Source of the DNA: Ampelomyces quisqualis
Taxonomy: Eukaryota; Ascomycota; Dothideomycetes; Pleosporales; Phaeosphaeriaceae
DNA length: 64,000 nt
Direction of reading: 5' to 3'
Assembly: GCA_018398575.1 (NCBI GenBank)
Contig: JAGTXZ010000005.1
Location: 806,001 to 870,000 of the forward strand
Part shown: piece after piece, positions 36,657 to 46,777 of the stretch
Position numbering within the stretch: the first letter of the stretch is position 1
Layout: every line of letters starts with the position of its first letter
The notes under the pieces: generated by a model
Databases searched by the model: none
Told to the model about the DNA's origin: nothing
Seen by the model: the letters and a program-made list of their open reading frames with translations, nothing else
Position numbers and translations under genes: made by a program

Positions 36657-37627
36657 AGCCTGTAAACTGGGGTCCTGCCCGCAACGTGGAAGCGCATGTT
36701 CCTGGTTGAAAGTTGAAACGCCTGCACGCCTGCCCTGTACGACAACCGGTGGCTTCGGATGACGACGACAGATTCCAGATTGAAGGCTGTGGGGCCTGAG
36801 CGAGAAGACGAGGGAGGGCATCACGAGGATGTCTTGAATCCCAGACAAGCAACAGAGGCTAGGCGATCGGCGGGGGCACAAAGAAGAAAGAAATAGCCAA
36901 CGCGTGGTGAGTGGACTCGGAGATTGAGGATTGATGAACACGGCGCCTGCAGGTCACGAGTCTTGTGGAGTACATACATGTGTGCATACGGAGTAATGAG
37001 CCCGGTGCTGCTGAGTGATGTCTGATTAATCGTGTGGGGAAGCCCACATGCACGCTGCACGCATAACGTTACACGCGCAACGCCCATTATTGGCGGCCTG
37101 CTCACGTGCATCTTAGCGAAGTTACCCGGAATCGAGCGGGTAAGCAGGTTGCGGTGCGATTACATCAAGGCGATCCAGCCATGCAGCAACAACGCCGCCA
37201 TGCCCTCTGCCCACCCCGGTTCATTTGATGCTGTAGAGTCTACAGGCTGCAACTGGCGAATCCATACATCAAGAGTCCGTCATTGCAGATTCCATCCTGT
37301 CGACACCGAGTCTTCTCCGCTTTCCGACTGCTCAAGGACCGTCTCCCATCTCGTCTTTTGCTCGTGCCCGCCTTCGAGTGTCTCTCTCCCCACATGCTAG
37401 AAATTGAACAGGTGGTTAGCGCCCCCACTGCTCTTTAAGACAGACCCGTGGAGAAAATCGCCCAGCATTCCGAGCCTAGCACACGACGCTCGTTCTGTGA
37501 CGGTCGAAATTCACCGTGCCATGTGCGTGCCTGACTCCTAGACGCGCGATCCGACGGCTCCCTGAGACCATCTCTGCGGAGACTCCATGTGAGCTGCCCT
37601 GCGTCAGCGAGGCATACCGCAACCTCC
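36657..37627. other. Intergenic: Zn2Cys6 gene promoter
   Basis: A 971-bp region with no supportable coding frame. It should hold the ENGase terminator and the leader of the transcription-factor gene. Confidence 0.55.
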
Positions 37628-40600
37628 ATGGCTACGCCTTCGCCAGCGCGCTTCGAGCACGATGACTCTCTCATGCTGAACGAGTACGGTCTCCCCGAAC
37701 TTTGCTCCACGCCAAATGCCGCGGGGGTCACCCCGTCTGATATGATGGGCTCGTTTTCCGACTTCGATGTGGCGTATGCGCAGGCTCAAGGATTTGGAAC
37801 TGGCTTCGACCGAGTCAAGATGGAGACAGGCTTTCAGGACCATCATCGTGGAAGCATTGGTCCCATGAGCGAGGACCAAGCGAGCGGTGGAGGAAGCGCG
37901 CATCCACACAGAATGAGCATCGGTGGCAGCCCGAGGAACATGCTGGATGGGAACAACACAAGTCCAGAAAGTGCGCCTGCCATGGGCTTGCTAGCTATTC
38001 GAGACAGCTTGAACGATGCTTCGGCTCACGGCATCAGGCTGAGTGGCAACGATGGCACAGATCGCTCGACGACTTCGCGAAGAAGCAAGGACGACCCGCA
38101 AGACCCGCCACTGTGGAGCGAGATGAAGACAAAAGCTGGCAAAGAGAGAAAGAGGCTACCACTGGCGTGTATCGCATGTCGAAGGAAAAAGATTCGCTGC
38201 TCTGGTGAGAAGCCAGCATGCAAGCACTGTTTGCGCAGCAGGATACCGTGCGTGTACAAAGTCACGACAAGAAAAGCAGCGCCGAGGACAGACTATATGG
38301 CTATGTTGGACAAGCGACTGAAACGCATGGAAGATCGCGTAGTCAAGCTGATCCCGAAAGAAAGCCTCCCGTCCGTCGCGAACGTGGGACGGTCCGTCGT
38401 CAAACCTGCGATTCCAGGCGCACCGCCGAAAACGCCCACGAGCAAGAAACGCATCGCAGAGGAAGCCTTCGGAAATGACTTGGAGGACTGGTCAAAGGCA
38501 AAAGGATCAGATCCAGCAGCTGCAGGGCTGGCATCACGATCTAAAGAGTCGGACGACAACAAGCTGCTTACAGAGGGCGCAGAGAGCTTGCCATCCAAAG
38601 AGATCCAGGAACATCTCGCCGAAGTGTACTTTGACTATGTATACGGCCAAAGTTATCCGCTCCTCCACAAACCAAGTTTCATGCGCAACTTGGCAACTGG
38701 AAAGGTACCGCCAGTACTGATTCTGGCCATGTGCGCCATATCGGCCCGTTTTTCAACACATCCCCAGCTACGGACCGAGCCATGCTTCTTGCGGGGTGAC
38801 ACCTGGGGCGAGCGAGCGCGCGAAATAGCGCTTAAGCGATACGATGCGCCCAACATCACCATTCTGATTGTGTATTTGTTGCTTGGTCTGCATGAATTCG
38901 GAACCTGTCAAGGTGGCCGAAGTTGGATGTTTGGTGGAATGGCGCAGCGGATGGCTTACGCCTTGCAACTACACAAAGAGAACGAATACGACCCGCTTGT
39001 GAGTGAGGCCGATCGGAAGCCACTCAGCGCTACGGATCGCGAAATTCGGCGACGCACAATGTGGTCGTGTTTCTTGATGGACCGGTTCAATTCATCTGGT
39101 ACGGACCGGCCGCTTTTCGTGCACGAGCAGTACATCGAGGTACAATTACCAATCAAAGAGCATCTTTATCTACACGAAATTCATGCACCGACCGAAAACT
39201 TAGAAGGCAACGTGCCCAATCCCGTTCCACCAGATAGCGGACAGCTAGCCAATCCGTGCGACAACATGGGTGTGTCATCGTACACTATCCGACTAGTGTG
39301 CATCTGGGGCAAGCTGATCAAGTACATGAATCTGGGTGGAAAGGAGCGCGAAACAGAACCGATGTGGTCATCGCAGTCAATGTTCAATGGTATCAAGAAG
39401 GAGGCCAAGGAGTTCAAGGAAGCACTACCGGAGATGCTCGTCTACACGCCTGAAAATTTGAAGAGCCATGCGATCGGCAAGACTGCCAACTCTTTCCTTT
39501 ACCTTCACATCCTATGGCAGCAGATCATGCTTTTTATGCATCGATTTGCACTACCTTCGACTGCAGGCAGTCGCCCACCAAAGGACATGCCACATGACTT
39601 TCTAACAGAGTCGGCACGTTCCGCACTCGACGCTGCCAACCAGATCTCGATCCTTGTCAACGAGTCCATGGACCACAACGTGGTCGCGCCATTTGCTGGA
39701 TACTCGGCTTTCTTCTCGTCGACCGTTCACGTACATGGCGTTTTCTCCAAGAACCCTAAGCTCGAAGCGCAATCAAAAAAGTACCTAGCGTACAATGTCA
39801 AATACTTGACCAAGATGAAAAAATACTGGGGCATGTTCCACTACATTGCCGAGAACCTGAAGGAGTTGTACCGACAGCACGCCGATGTACAGCTCAAGGG
39901 ACCGGCTTTGACAGGTGACAAGAACAAGGGCAGCATCTTCCAGTACGGTGACTGGTTCGACAGATATCCACATGGTGTGTCCAAGACGGACTACGAGGAT
40001 GCCGCTGAATCGCTCGCCAATGAGCCAGGCACTGCTGCTGTCCTCGGCACGAAGAGCGACCTCCAGAGTGTCGAAGAATTCTTTGCCTCGCTCTCTCCAC
40101 CCTCTAGAGCCGATCAACGCAAACAAGCCCGCAAGACCAAATCGAAATCAGTATCAAAAGCCGGTGGGCCTCCAAACGTCTCACCCACTTCCCAACGCCG
40201 CAACTCGGTATCCCAACAACAGCACTCCACTCGTCTACAACAACACACCAACCAAATGAACCTCGCCTCACGACAGGAAGCCTTCGAAGCCGCCGGCTAC
40301 GACACAGCCTCGTACTTCGCCGCCCACGAAGCCGCCGCCGCCGCCCACCACCACCAACAAGCCCAACAACAAACGCCCAGCCAACAGTTCCTCGCCGAAT
40401 TCACCAACCACCATCCACAACACCACCAGCACAACCTACCCCTACTCGACACCTCACCCTCCCTGATCCACCCTTCGCACGCCCACACAATGGACATGTC
40501 GCCCTTCCCCGACCTCTCGCAAGACGTGCACCACCCCGCAGCGTTTTGGAACCTCGACATGGCCCACAACCACTTCTTCGACCCCATGAGCAGTTACTTT

Positions 40601-40816
40601 GTGCCGTTCAACGTGGAGCCGCCGGGCATGGGGGACGACGGCGTATTTGCGACTCCGAGTCAGGAGAGCGAGGCGTTTGGGTTTGGGTTCGGGGTTGGAG
40701 GGCCCGTGGATCTGGACTTGGTGACTGGGACTGGGACCGTCGACGGGGCAAGTGTGGGACATGTTGGGATGGGGATGGGGATGGGGCGGCGGGGCACGGG
40801 GGCACGGGGGCAGTGA
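37628..40816 (+). CDS. Zn2Cys6 fungal transcription factor with Fungal_trans domain
   Basis: One exon, 1062 residues from ATG 37628 (MATPSPARFEHDDSLMLNEY). The frame extends upstream only to a GTG, so this ATG is the best start. The binuclear zinc cluster at about residues 180-211 has the exact spacing CX2CX6CX6CX2CX6C (CIACRRKKIRCSGEKPACKH...). A basic linker and a short coiled segment (MLDKRLKRMEDRVVKLIPKE) follow. The middle-homology regulatory domain runs from about 320 to 700. The C-terminus is rich in Gln, His and Ala and ends in Gly/Met repeats, a likely activation region. The linker type is that of a conserved Pezizomycotina regulator, but I do not know its specific name or targets. 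Confidence 0.9.
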   Translation: MATPSPARFEHDDSLMLNEYGLPELCSTPNAAGVTPSDMMGSFSDFDVAYAQAQGFGTGFDRVKMETGFQDHHRGSIGPMSEDQASGGGSAHPHRMSIGGSPRNMLDGNNTSPESAPAMGLLAIRDSLNDASAHGIRLSGNDGTDRSTTSRRSKDDPQDPPLWSEMKTKAGKERKRLPLACIACRRKKIRCSGEKPACKHCLRSRIPCVYKVTTRKAAPRTDYMAMLDKRLKRMEDRVVKLIPKESLPSVANVGRSVVKPAIPGAPPKTPTSKKRIAEEAFGNDLEDWSKAKGSDPAAAGLASRSKESDDNKLLTEGAESLPSKEIQEHLAEVYFDYVYGQSYPLLHKPSFMRNLATGKVPPVLILAMCAISARFSTHPQLRTEPCFLRGDTWGERAREIALKRYDAPNITILIVYLLLGLHEFGTCQGGRSWMFGGMAQRMAYALQLHKENEYDPLVSEADRKPLSATDREIRRRTMWSCFLMDRFNSSGTDRPLFVHEQYIEVQLPIKEHLYLHEIHAPTENLEGNVPNPVPPDSGQLANPCDNMGVSSYTIRLVCIWGKLIKYMNLGGKERETEPMWSSQSMFNGIKKEAKEFKEALPEMLVYTPENLKSHAIGKTANSFLYLHILWQQIMLFMHRFALPSTAGSRPPKDMPHDFLTESARSALDAANQISILVNESMDHNVVAPFAGYSAFFSSTVHVHGVFSKNPKLEAQSKKYLAYNVKYLTKMKKYWGMFHYIAENLKELYRQHADVQLKGPALTGDKNKGSIFQYGDWFDRYPHGVSKTDYEDAAESLANEPGTAAVLGTKSDLQSVEEFFASLSPPSRADQRKQARKTKSKSVSKAGGPPNVSPTSQRRNSVSQQQHSTRLQQHTNQMNLASRQEAFEAAGYDTASYFAAHEAAAAAHHHQQAQQQTPSQQFLAEFTNHHPQHHQHNLPLLDTSPSLIHPSHAHTMDMSPFPDLSQDVHHPAAFWNLDMAHNHFFDPMSSYFVPFNVEPPGMGDDGVFATPSQESEAFGFGFGVGGPVDLDLVTGTGTVDGASVGHVGMGMGMGRRGTGARGQ

Positions 40817-41527
40817 AGGGCAAGGCAGGGATACGTTTTTACATAGGGAACGATATTGCACCCAACGTGCAACCCAGACGGGGAACTTTCTCCATCCCCC
40901 TGACCCTCCCATTTACCCCCCCCTTTTTCCCCCCCCCACCTCGTCCATTACACGAGTACACAACGATATTTCCAACCCCCCTTGCCCCCCCCCCCCCGCC
41001 CCGCCAGCGCAACCAAACACAACAATCTTCGCGCTGAAATCAATCCCTCACCCCAACATTACAGCCCAATCTTCCTGCCCTGCACACTCCCACGAACCAG
41101 AGAGAAATACGTGTAGAAAAGTCCGACGCGTCAGCCCCGGGAGAAGGCGACGTGCGGACCCAGTCTCGTGGACATGTCTTTACATGAATCTTCATGGGCG
41201 ACGAGGGGTGGTGTTTAGCGTGTTGGGTAAGCGGATGCAGATGTAGATGCGTGATATGCTGTAAGGCTGGAGGGAAAGTGCGTGACGAGGACGGGGGGGG
41301 TATATGGGACGAATAGGGTGTATAGCTGATGTAGTGTAGACAAGAGGGGTAGGAGGGATGGTGGGGTTAAACAGGTTGTATTGATTGATGTGAAGCTACG
41401 ACAAGCGGGGGTATTTTCAAGGGTTTAGCCTGGGCATGAAGTGACATGTATGCTAGTGTTGAACGAGAAATGAATGGAATGGACCTGTGCGGCAAGGCTC
41501 GTGCAGTAGTCCTGGTGCAAAGAGATG
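40817..41527. other. Convergent intergenic region with C-homopolymer tracts
   Basis: A 711-bp gap between the converging 3' ends of the Zn2Cys6 and DUF2985 genes. Several runs of 7-13 C occur between about 40915 and 41005. No gene was found. Confidence 0.6.
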
Positions 41528-42998
41528 TCATGACTTTGGCGCTCCATCTGGATTCGAGACCATGGGAACGGATTGTCGCTCTACATCGGCTAGGCCATCT
41601 TGGTCCTCCTTTTGCATAGGCACGCCTTCAACCTTTTTGATATTCTTGCCCTCGTGCCACATCATGATGCCGCCAACTCCAGCAACGATGCAGCCCAAGG
41701 CGACGAAAAGGCCTGTTGCCCATGACGGTCGCTCAATGCGATTGTAGTGCCACATGTAGAAACATAGGACAATCTGGAAGAATGTGTTCGAAGCGTTCAT
41801 CCACAGGACAAAGTCCATCTTCCAGCTCTTGGTGGGAGGAGCGCGGAATCCCGTAGGTGGTGGATCAGGTGTGGATTTTGCTGGAATCGGCACCGCTGGA
41901 TCCTCGGGGTCAACAGACTTTGCGTCTGCGAGCTCGGGTAGCTGCTGCGAGCCAGCAAGACGGAACCATCCCCTGTGGATCCCAGCAAGACGACGCATGC
42001 CGATTTCCTTGCGCTTCGCACCGCCCATCCTCCACCATGCCAACCAGTATAGATCGCGGAAGCGCCATGGAGCAAGACCAAAGCCAGTAACGCAGAACAG
42101 GGCGTTCAGGATCTGCGAGTCATATTCGACCCACTTGCGTCTTGGGGAGTTGATGTCGTCGCAAGTGGGAGTGCACATAGCCGGTGCCGCATTGCAGAGT
42201 AGCAAGAACAGCATACCACCCCATGCGACGACATTGAGCGCGTATATAGTGATGAGGAAGCCGGCTGGTGTTAGGAACCACTTCCAGAATCCCTTCAAAC
42301 CAATGGCAAAGGACTGCTTCCAGGGAAGTTTGGGGGGAGGAACATAGCCGTTCGCATACCGCTGCTTGTATCATCAGCAAGGTTTTGGCAAGTCAGGCCT
42401 GTGAGAACTGGGTACATACCTGTTCAGAGCCTGTCAGTGGCTCTCGCGCGGCGCTATCGTCGGTCGTGTCCGTCATCGAGTTGCTCTGCCTGATTTCGGT
42501 AGCTGCATTCGCCTCTTTTTCTTGCGCGTCGTGCTTGTGCGCTTGAAACTTGGCCTCTTCTGATGCAAGGTCACGCGTCTGTTCCTCGGTCACTGCAGGA
42601 AACGGCTCTGTACCACCCTCCAGGGGCGACACGGCAGCACTGGTCTTCCTCGACGGCCTCATTCTCTCTTCTTGGCTGCCGCGAGTGCCTGCTCTTTTGC
42701 GCTGTGTCTCCTCGTTCCAACCGTCCGAGCCAAACGAGCCTCTTCGGATGTCTGCCAGTGACGGCGCCCTTGATACGGTGGTGCCTGTGGCTGCCCACAT
42801 TCCTGGCGGTGGGTTGGCTTCCATCAACTTGATGCTAGCTGTTCGAATCCTGCTTGAAGCGGCCGAGGCATTGGTGGATGTTCTGTTGCGGCGCGTATTC
42901 GAAGGCGAATCTGGCGGAGACGAACCCGAATCAGGGCTGCGAAGGCCTTGAGGCTGCGGGAACGGGACTGGCGTCGATGTTGAATGGGGAGTCGCCAT
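41528..42998 (-). CDS. DUF2985 multi-pass membrane protein
   Basis: Exons 42998..42420 and 42361..41528 join in phase 0 across a 58-bp intron, giving 470 residues from MATPHSTSTPVPFPQPQGLR. Residues 1-190 are disordered, Ser/Thr/Glu-rich and cytosolic. After the intron comes GYVPPPKLPWKQSFAIGLKG. The DUF2985 core follows, with several hydrophobic helices: FLITIYALNVVAWGGMLFLL, NALFCVTGFGLAPWRFRDLY, FFQIVLCFYMWHY and ATGLFVALGCIVAGVGGIMM. The Cys motif CTPTCDDINSPRRKWVEYDS is typical of the family. The family is common in filamentous fungi and its function is unknown. An ATG further upstream is not in frame. Confidence 0.85.
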
Positions 42999-43500
42999 AT
43001 TTGCAGGTGAGCGGCTCTGCGTGAGGGAATGCACGACTTTTGTGTGAATGATGGCCGATTCCAGGCTTGCGTGTGTAGCCAAGCTCAATGACCGCTGGTG
43101 CAGTTGGCAGTGGCACTATGCCTTGGCAGCAACCTTGCTGTTGGAGGGAAAGATATCAGCCAGGGGCCAGCGTCATTGTATCTGGAGAAAAGCCTGCTTG
43201 AGAAAGGCGTCAAGCGGCATGTCTGGGGGCGTCGCCATAGATACACATGTCCATGCAACGGTCGCGACCGCCCCCCTTTTGGGCGGTGAACCGTGACCCC
43301 AGGCCCAGGCCCCAAGACCCACCAAGCGGGCGCATCTCCATTCTCCACGCCACCCCCGTATCTCGTACGGCGAGGGCATCTCACGCATCCGATTCATACT
43401 ATGGCAAGGAAACTATAGAGACTCTGGTGCTGGAAATGTCAGACGCGGATCGATGGTATTGTTTACTACGTAGGCTGCTCCCTTTCGTCAGGGACAAGGA
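42999..43500. other. Intergenic: DUF2985 promoter
   Basis: A 502-bp gap between the start of the DUF2985 gene and the stop of the GPI-protein gene on the same strand. No gene was seen. Confidence 0.55.
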
Positions 43501-44094
43501 CTAGAGGATGATGAAAGCGGCGCCGACGAGTGCCAAACCAGACACAGCCACAGCGAGCGTGAAAGGCGCACGGTCGCCCTGGAACAGTGACGACGACGAG
43601 GCGGCCGCAGTCGAAACCTCGGCCGGTGGCGTGCGGGACGACGAGGGCGATGCTCCTGCTGAGGCGCTGGGACGGGGAGATGCTCCTGCTGAGGCGCTGG
43701 GACGGGGAGATGCTCCTGCTGAGGCGCTGGGACGGGGAGATGGCAAGGTGCCCGGGGAGAGAGATGGCGAGCCACTAGGTAGAGGTGATGGTAACGGCAC
43801 GGGGGAGGCAGATGGTGGTGCACTGGGGAGAGGAGACGGTAGGGGCGTCTCTCCCGGCGGTATTCCCATGGAGCCTTCCGGGGTTACTGTATGCGCACAC
43901 GGTGGACACGGCGCCTGGATGCAGACTTCATAGCAGGCCGACGAGGAGAAGACCGGCACCGAGGTCTGGATGGTGAGGAGGCCCTCGGTCGTCGGCACGG
44001 GGCTGATGGAGATGAAGGTCACGACGCTGGGGGGCTCTCCTTGCGCGTGTGCAGCGGCCAGAAGAAGCAGTGCGGGCGCGAGACGGGCAAGCAT
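43501..44094 (-). CDS. Predicted GPI-anchored secreted Ser/Pro-rich repeat protein
   Basis: A single exon of 197 residues. The signal peptide is MLARLAPALLLLAAAHAQG. A small domain carries the cysteines CYEVCIQAPCPPC. A long Ser/Pro stretch, a likely O-glycosylated stalk, contains three exact copies of SPRPSASAGA. The Ser-rich end is followed by a hydrophobic tail (FTLAVAVSGLALVGAAFIIL) typical of a GPI-attachment signal. It is a probable cell-wall or plasma-membrane surface protein. The function of the Cys motif is unknown; Pezizomycotina have many such proteins. It is divergent from Sen15, with 156 bp between starts. Confidence 0.8.
   Translation of the reverse strand: MLARLAPALLLLAAAHAQGEPPSVVTFISISPVPTTEGLLTIQTSVPVFSSSACYEVCIQAPCPPCAHTVTPEGSMGIPPGETPLPSPLPSAPPSASPVPLPSPLPSGSPSLSPGTLPSPRPSASAGASPRPSASAGASPRPSASAGASPSSSRTPPAEVSTAAASSSSLFQGDRAPFTLAVAVSGLALVGAAFIIL
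43649..43738. repeat. In-frame 30-bp tandem repeat, three copies
   Basis: Three identical 30-bp units sit head to tail inside the GPI-protein gene and encode SPRPSASAGA three times. Identity at the DNA level implies recent expansion or homogenisation. Confidence 0.95.
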
Positions 44095-44250
44095 GGTGGT
44101 GAGGGTGGGGGTTGGGGTCGGGGTGCTTGTGGAGGCGAGGGAGCTTCTTAAGCCGGCGGGGTGGCGGTCCTGAGTCCTGATATTGTAGTAGATACCCGCC
44201 CACCACCAATAATAATAACCTCGCCCGCCGCACCGCCCGCCCGCCCTGTC
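44095..44250. promoter_or_regulatory. Bidirectional promoter, GPI protein / Sen15
   Basis: 156 bp lie between the divergent ATG codons. This is the only place both promoters can be. Confidence 0.55.
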
Positions 44251-44769
44251 ATGCCGTCCCTCGCGCCCGCCCCTCCGCACTTGCAGTCGCTCGCCGTGCA
44301 GATGCTGCACAACCTGCAGTACCAGCACGCCTGGTCCGGCCTGCACGTGCACACCCATTCACCGCTCACCAACGAGCTGCTGCCCCGCCCGCTGGTCTCC
44401 GGCGTGCCCGCGCAGCGCATCTACATGCACCCCGACGAGCAGGTCGCGCTGCTCAAGGCCGCCGACCGCAAGAGGAGGGCGGCGGCGGCGGCGGGAGAGC
44501 CGCCCCGTCTGCAGGTCGACGCCGAGCCGGAGCGCGAATGGATCCTGCCGACCAGGCTGAACGAGAAGTGGACGCTGCGCAGACTCGCCGCCGTCTTCGA
44601 CGCCATTCCCCCGGTCCCGCCCGCCCCAGACACGGCGACGGCCGGGTCGGAGCGTGCAGACAACCCGTGGCGGACGACAAAGCGGGTGTTGCTGGGCACC
44701 GTCGACTCGGACAGCACCGTCGTCTACTACATCGTGCACGACGGAGCAGTGAAACCCCGCCAGAATTGA
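44251..44769 (+). CDS. SEN15: tRNA-splicing endonuclease subunit Sen15
   Basis: One exon of 172 residues from MPSLAPAPPHLQSLAVQMLH; the frame extends upstream only to a non-ATG codon. The N-terminal helix with LHNLQYQHAWSGLHVH and the C-terminal block LPTRLNEKWTLRRLAAVFDA, followed by VLLGTVDSDSTVVYYIVHDG, match the Sen15 endonuclease-fold subunit. It is a structural partner of Sen34 in the heterotetramer that removes tRNA introns. As expected for Sen15, no catalytic triad is visible. The size matches the family. Confidence 0.82.
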   Translation: MPSLAPAPPHLQSLAVQMLHNLQYQHAWSGLHVHTHSPLTNELLPRPLVSGVPAQRIYMHPDEQVALLKAADRKRRAAAAAGEPPRLQVDAEPEREWILPTRLNEKWTLRRLAAVFDAIPPVPPAPDTATAGSERADNPWRTTKRVLLGTVDSDSTVVYYIVHDGAVKPRQN

Positions 44770-44830
44770 GCGCATGGCGCCATGTGTATTGCATGAACGC
44801 GAACAGGGAGACTATCACTGCCTAGCACAA

Positions 44831-45848
44831 TCAAGGAAGCTCGCCAAGGACTCTGTCGCCAGCTTTCGGCATCTGGTAGAACCGCGCCATGTCCACTTGT
44901 CCCTCCGGAGGCAGCTGGTGTGCCTCGGCCCATGCTCGCACAGCCTCGTAGTCGCGACAACGGTGGACCGTATTGAAGTCGACAAACGCCGACGGGCTGC
45001 TGTCGTTCGCTGGCTGCCACCACACCTGGCCGAGAACACCAACATCGGGGTTGCACATCAGCACTTGCCTCAGAATGTCGAGGCAATGCGTCGTGTGCAC
45101 TCGCACAATGTACTCGCTGTTCACAAATGCGCCCTCCTTCTGCGCGCGGTAGTAATCGTAGTTCCAATGGAGAGTCCTGCGCAAGAGATCCTGCAGCGTG
45201 TCAGATCACAGTCCATGTTCGCTCCTTGGACCCTTACCAAACAGTGTAGATGATGCAGCCCTTCGACATTCGCGGGGAATCCACCGCCATACGCTGGGCT
45301 GATTTGCACTTGCTCCGGCCGCAGCCCAGTTGCCTCCGCTTCGTCTAGGGAAACCACAACGCTTCGGTAATTGACTCCGAGAGCGGCCCATGCAGCATCG
45401 ACCGCTGGACCTGCGGGCTGCCGATACTCGTTCTGGTGCAGAAAACTTCCATTGAACAGTTTGTCGTGCCATCCAGGCTTCACGTCTCTCACCACCGGTG
45501 CTTTTTTCGTTAGTCGAGTACCAGAACCAAACGTGATTCTTCCCTCTTACAATAGCGCGAAACATGATGCAAGCAGAACTGATCCGCGTCCGCTACAACA
45601 GTAGTATTCCGCACACTGGACGCCAGCCACAATCCCACGCCAAGATACACAATACTGCTCAGTATCAAGGTCCGTACCGCAATCTTGATGTCGCGACTTG
45701 GTTGCTCAAGACTTTTAGTTTTGCAAGGGAGCGACTCTGTTGACCGCTGCCCTGGTAGCAGAGTGTCACTGTCGAGACTCTCCGAGTCGTGCTGAGCTAA
45801 GTGGGCGTGCTTGTGTTTGGGCTGACTGCGAAAGAGGTTGCTGAACAT
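44831..45848 (-). CDS. UstYa-family (DUF3328) oxidase-like protein
   Basis: Three exons, 45848..45551, 45500..45238 and 45190..44831, encode 306 residues. A short cytosolic N-terminus (MFSNLFRSQPKHKHAH) precedes one membrane helix (IAVRTLILSSIVYLGVGLWL). The lumenal part holds both family motifs: HHLHCL at 182-187 and HTTHCL at 219-224, the HXXHC pair thought to bind metal. UstYa proteins catalyse oxidative cyclisation and related steps in ustiloxin- and cyclochlorotine-type peptide pathways. The next gene, divergent and 929 bp away, encodes a secreted tyrosine-module protein. The intron phases and the Trp/Tyr block NYDYYR support the model. Confidence 0.9.
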
Positions 45849-46777
45849 GGTAGGCTCGTCGATGTAGATGAGAATCGACTTGAGGGTTTAGGTCGTTGAT
45901 TTTGTTCAAGGAAAGCTAATGACCAAGCATTCCACGTACGACTTCCCGCCGGACTACAAATCGGTCACGCCATCTTGCTCTCGGAATCCGTACCTAGTAG
46001 TATCACGTGTACTCTGCGTGCTAAATTCGTGCCATGGCCAATCTCTCCAATGTTACGATGAGTATTATTGCGATGTGCTCCAGACCTGTCAAACACGTTG
46101 CCGGCGGGACGCCAAAAACCCCACTTGTAACTCCCAGGACGAGCCATGCCAAAGAGCACAGTGCGCTTCGACGATAGAAAAACCAATTTGTGATTTGGGT
46201 AGTATCGGTACTGTCACAGTAGTGTATCACAGCTATCACACCGTTGTTGCAACATTGTACAAGCCTTACTTGATCTTGTAGGTCATCAGAACAAACTTCT
46301 TGCGGCTCTTTGGCCGCAGCAATCGTATGACCGGAAGTCATTAAATTCACACCAGATCTGCGGTAAGGCGGGTAGTGAGGTGTCAAGGTAACCTACAGCT
46401 TGCGCCCACCGAGTTCCAGCAATTGCACGACTTGAATATCAAGTCGTCGACCCAAGTAGCAAGCGTGCTTCCATTCACCTCAAAGACCATATTGCGTGGC
46501 TCGAAACAGATCTTGCACCGCTGCAACGGAAACAACGGGACTATGCGCCAACGCCAACAATTGTTCGGATTACGAACCGTCACGCACCATTATTCCTAGT
46601 ACACAAGTAACACCTCACGCAACTCCCGGCATATTGGCCTCATATTCCGCACTTTCCAACCCGCATTACAAACTTTAACATGTACATAAACCCCAGCCCA
46701 TAGCCACATACAGTAGTCTCGCTCTCACGGCCGTCCTCCTCCAAGCTCTCCAACCGCACCTCTTCACTTCTTGCACC
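45849..46777. other. Divergent intergenic region, UstYa / Tyr-module protein
   Basis: A 929-bp region. Open frames exist on both strands. A plus-strand frame near 46390-46599 contains LAPTEFQQLHDLNIKSSTQV, and a minus-strand frame covers the same place. Neither shows a domain or start. One could be a gene fragment. Confidence 0.4.

Noticed and set aside
46021..46386. A Cys-rich minus-strand frame resembling a hydrophobin
   Set aside because: It has one adjacent Cys pair but not the eight-cysteine spacing, and no signal peptide or start.
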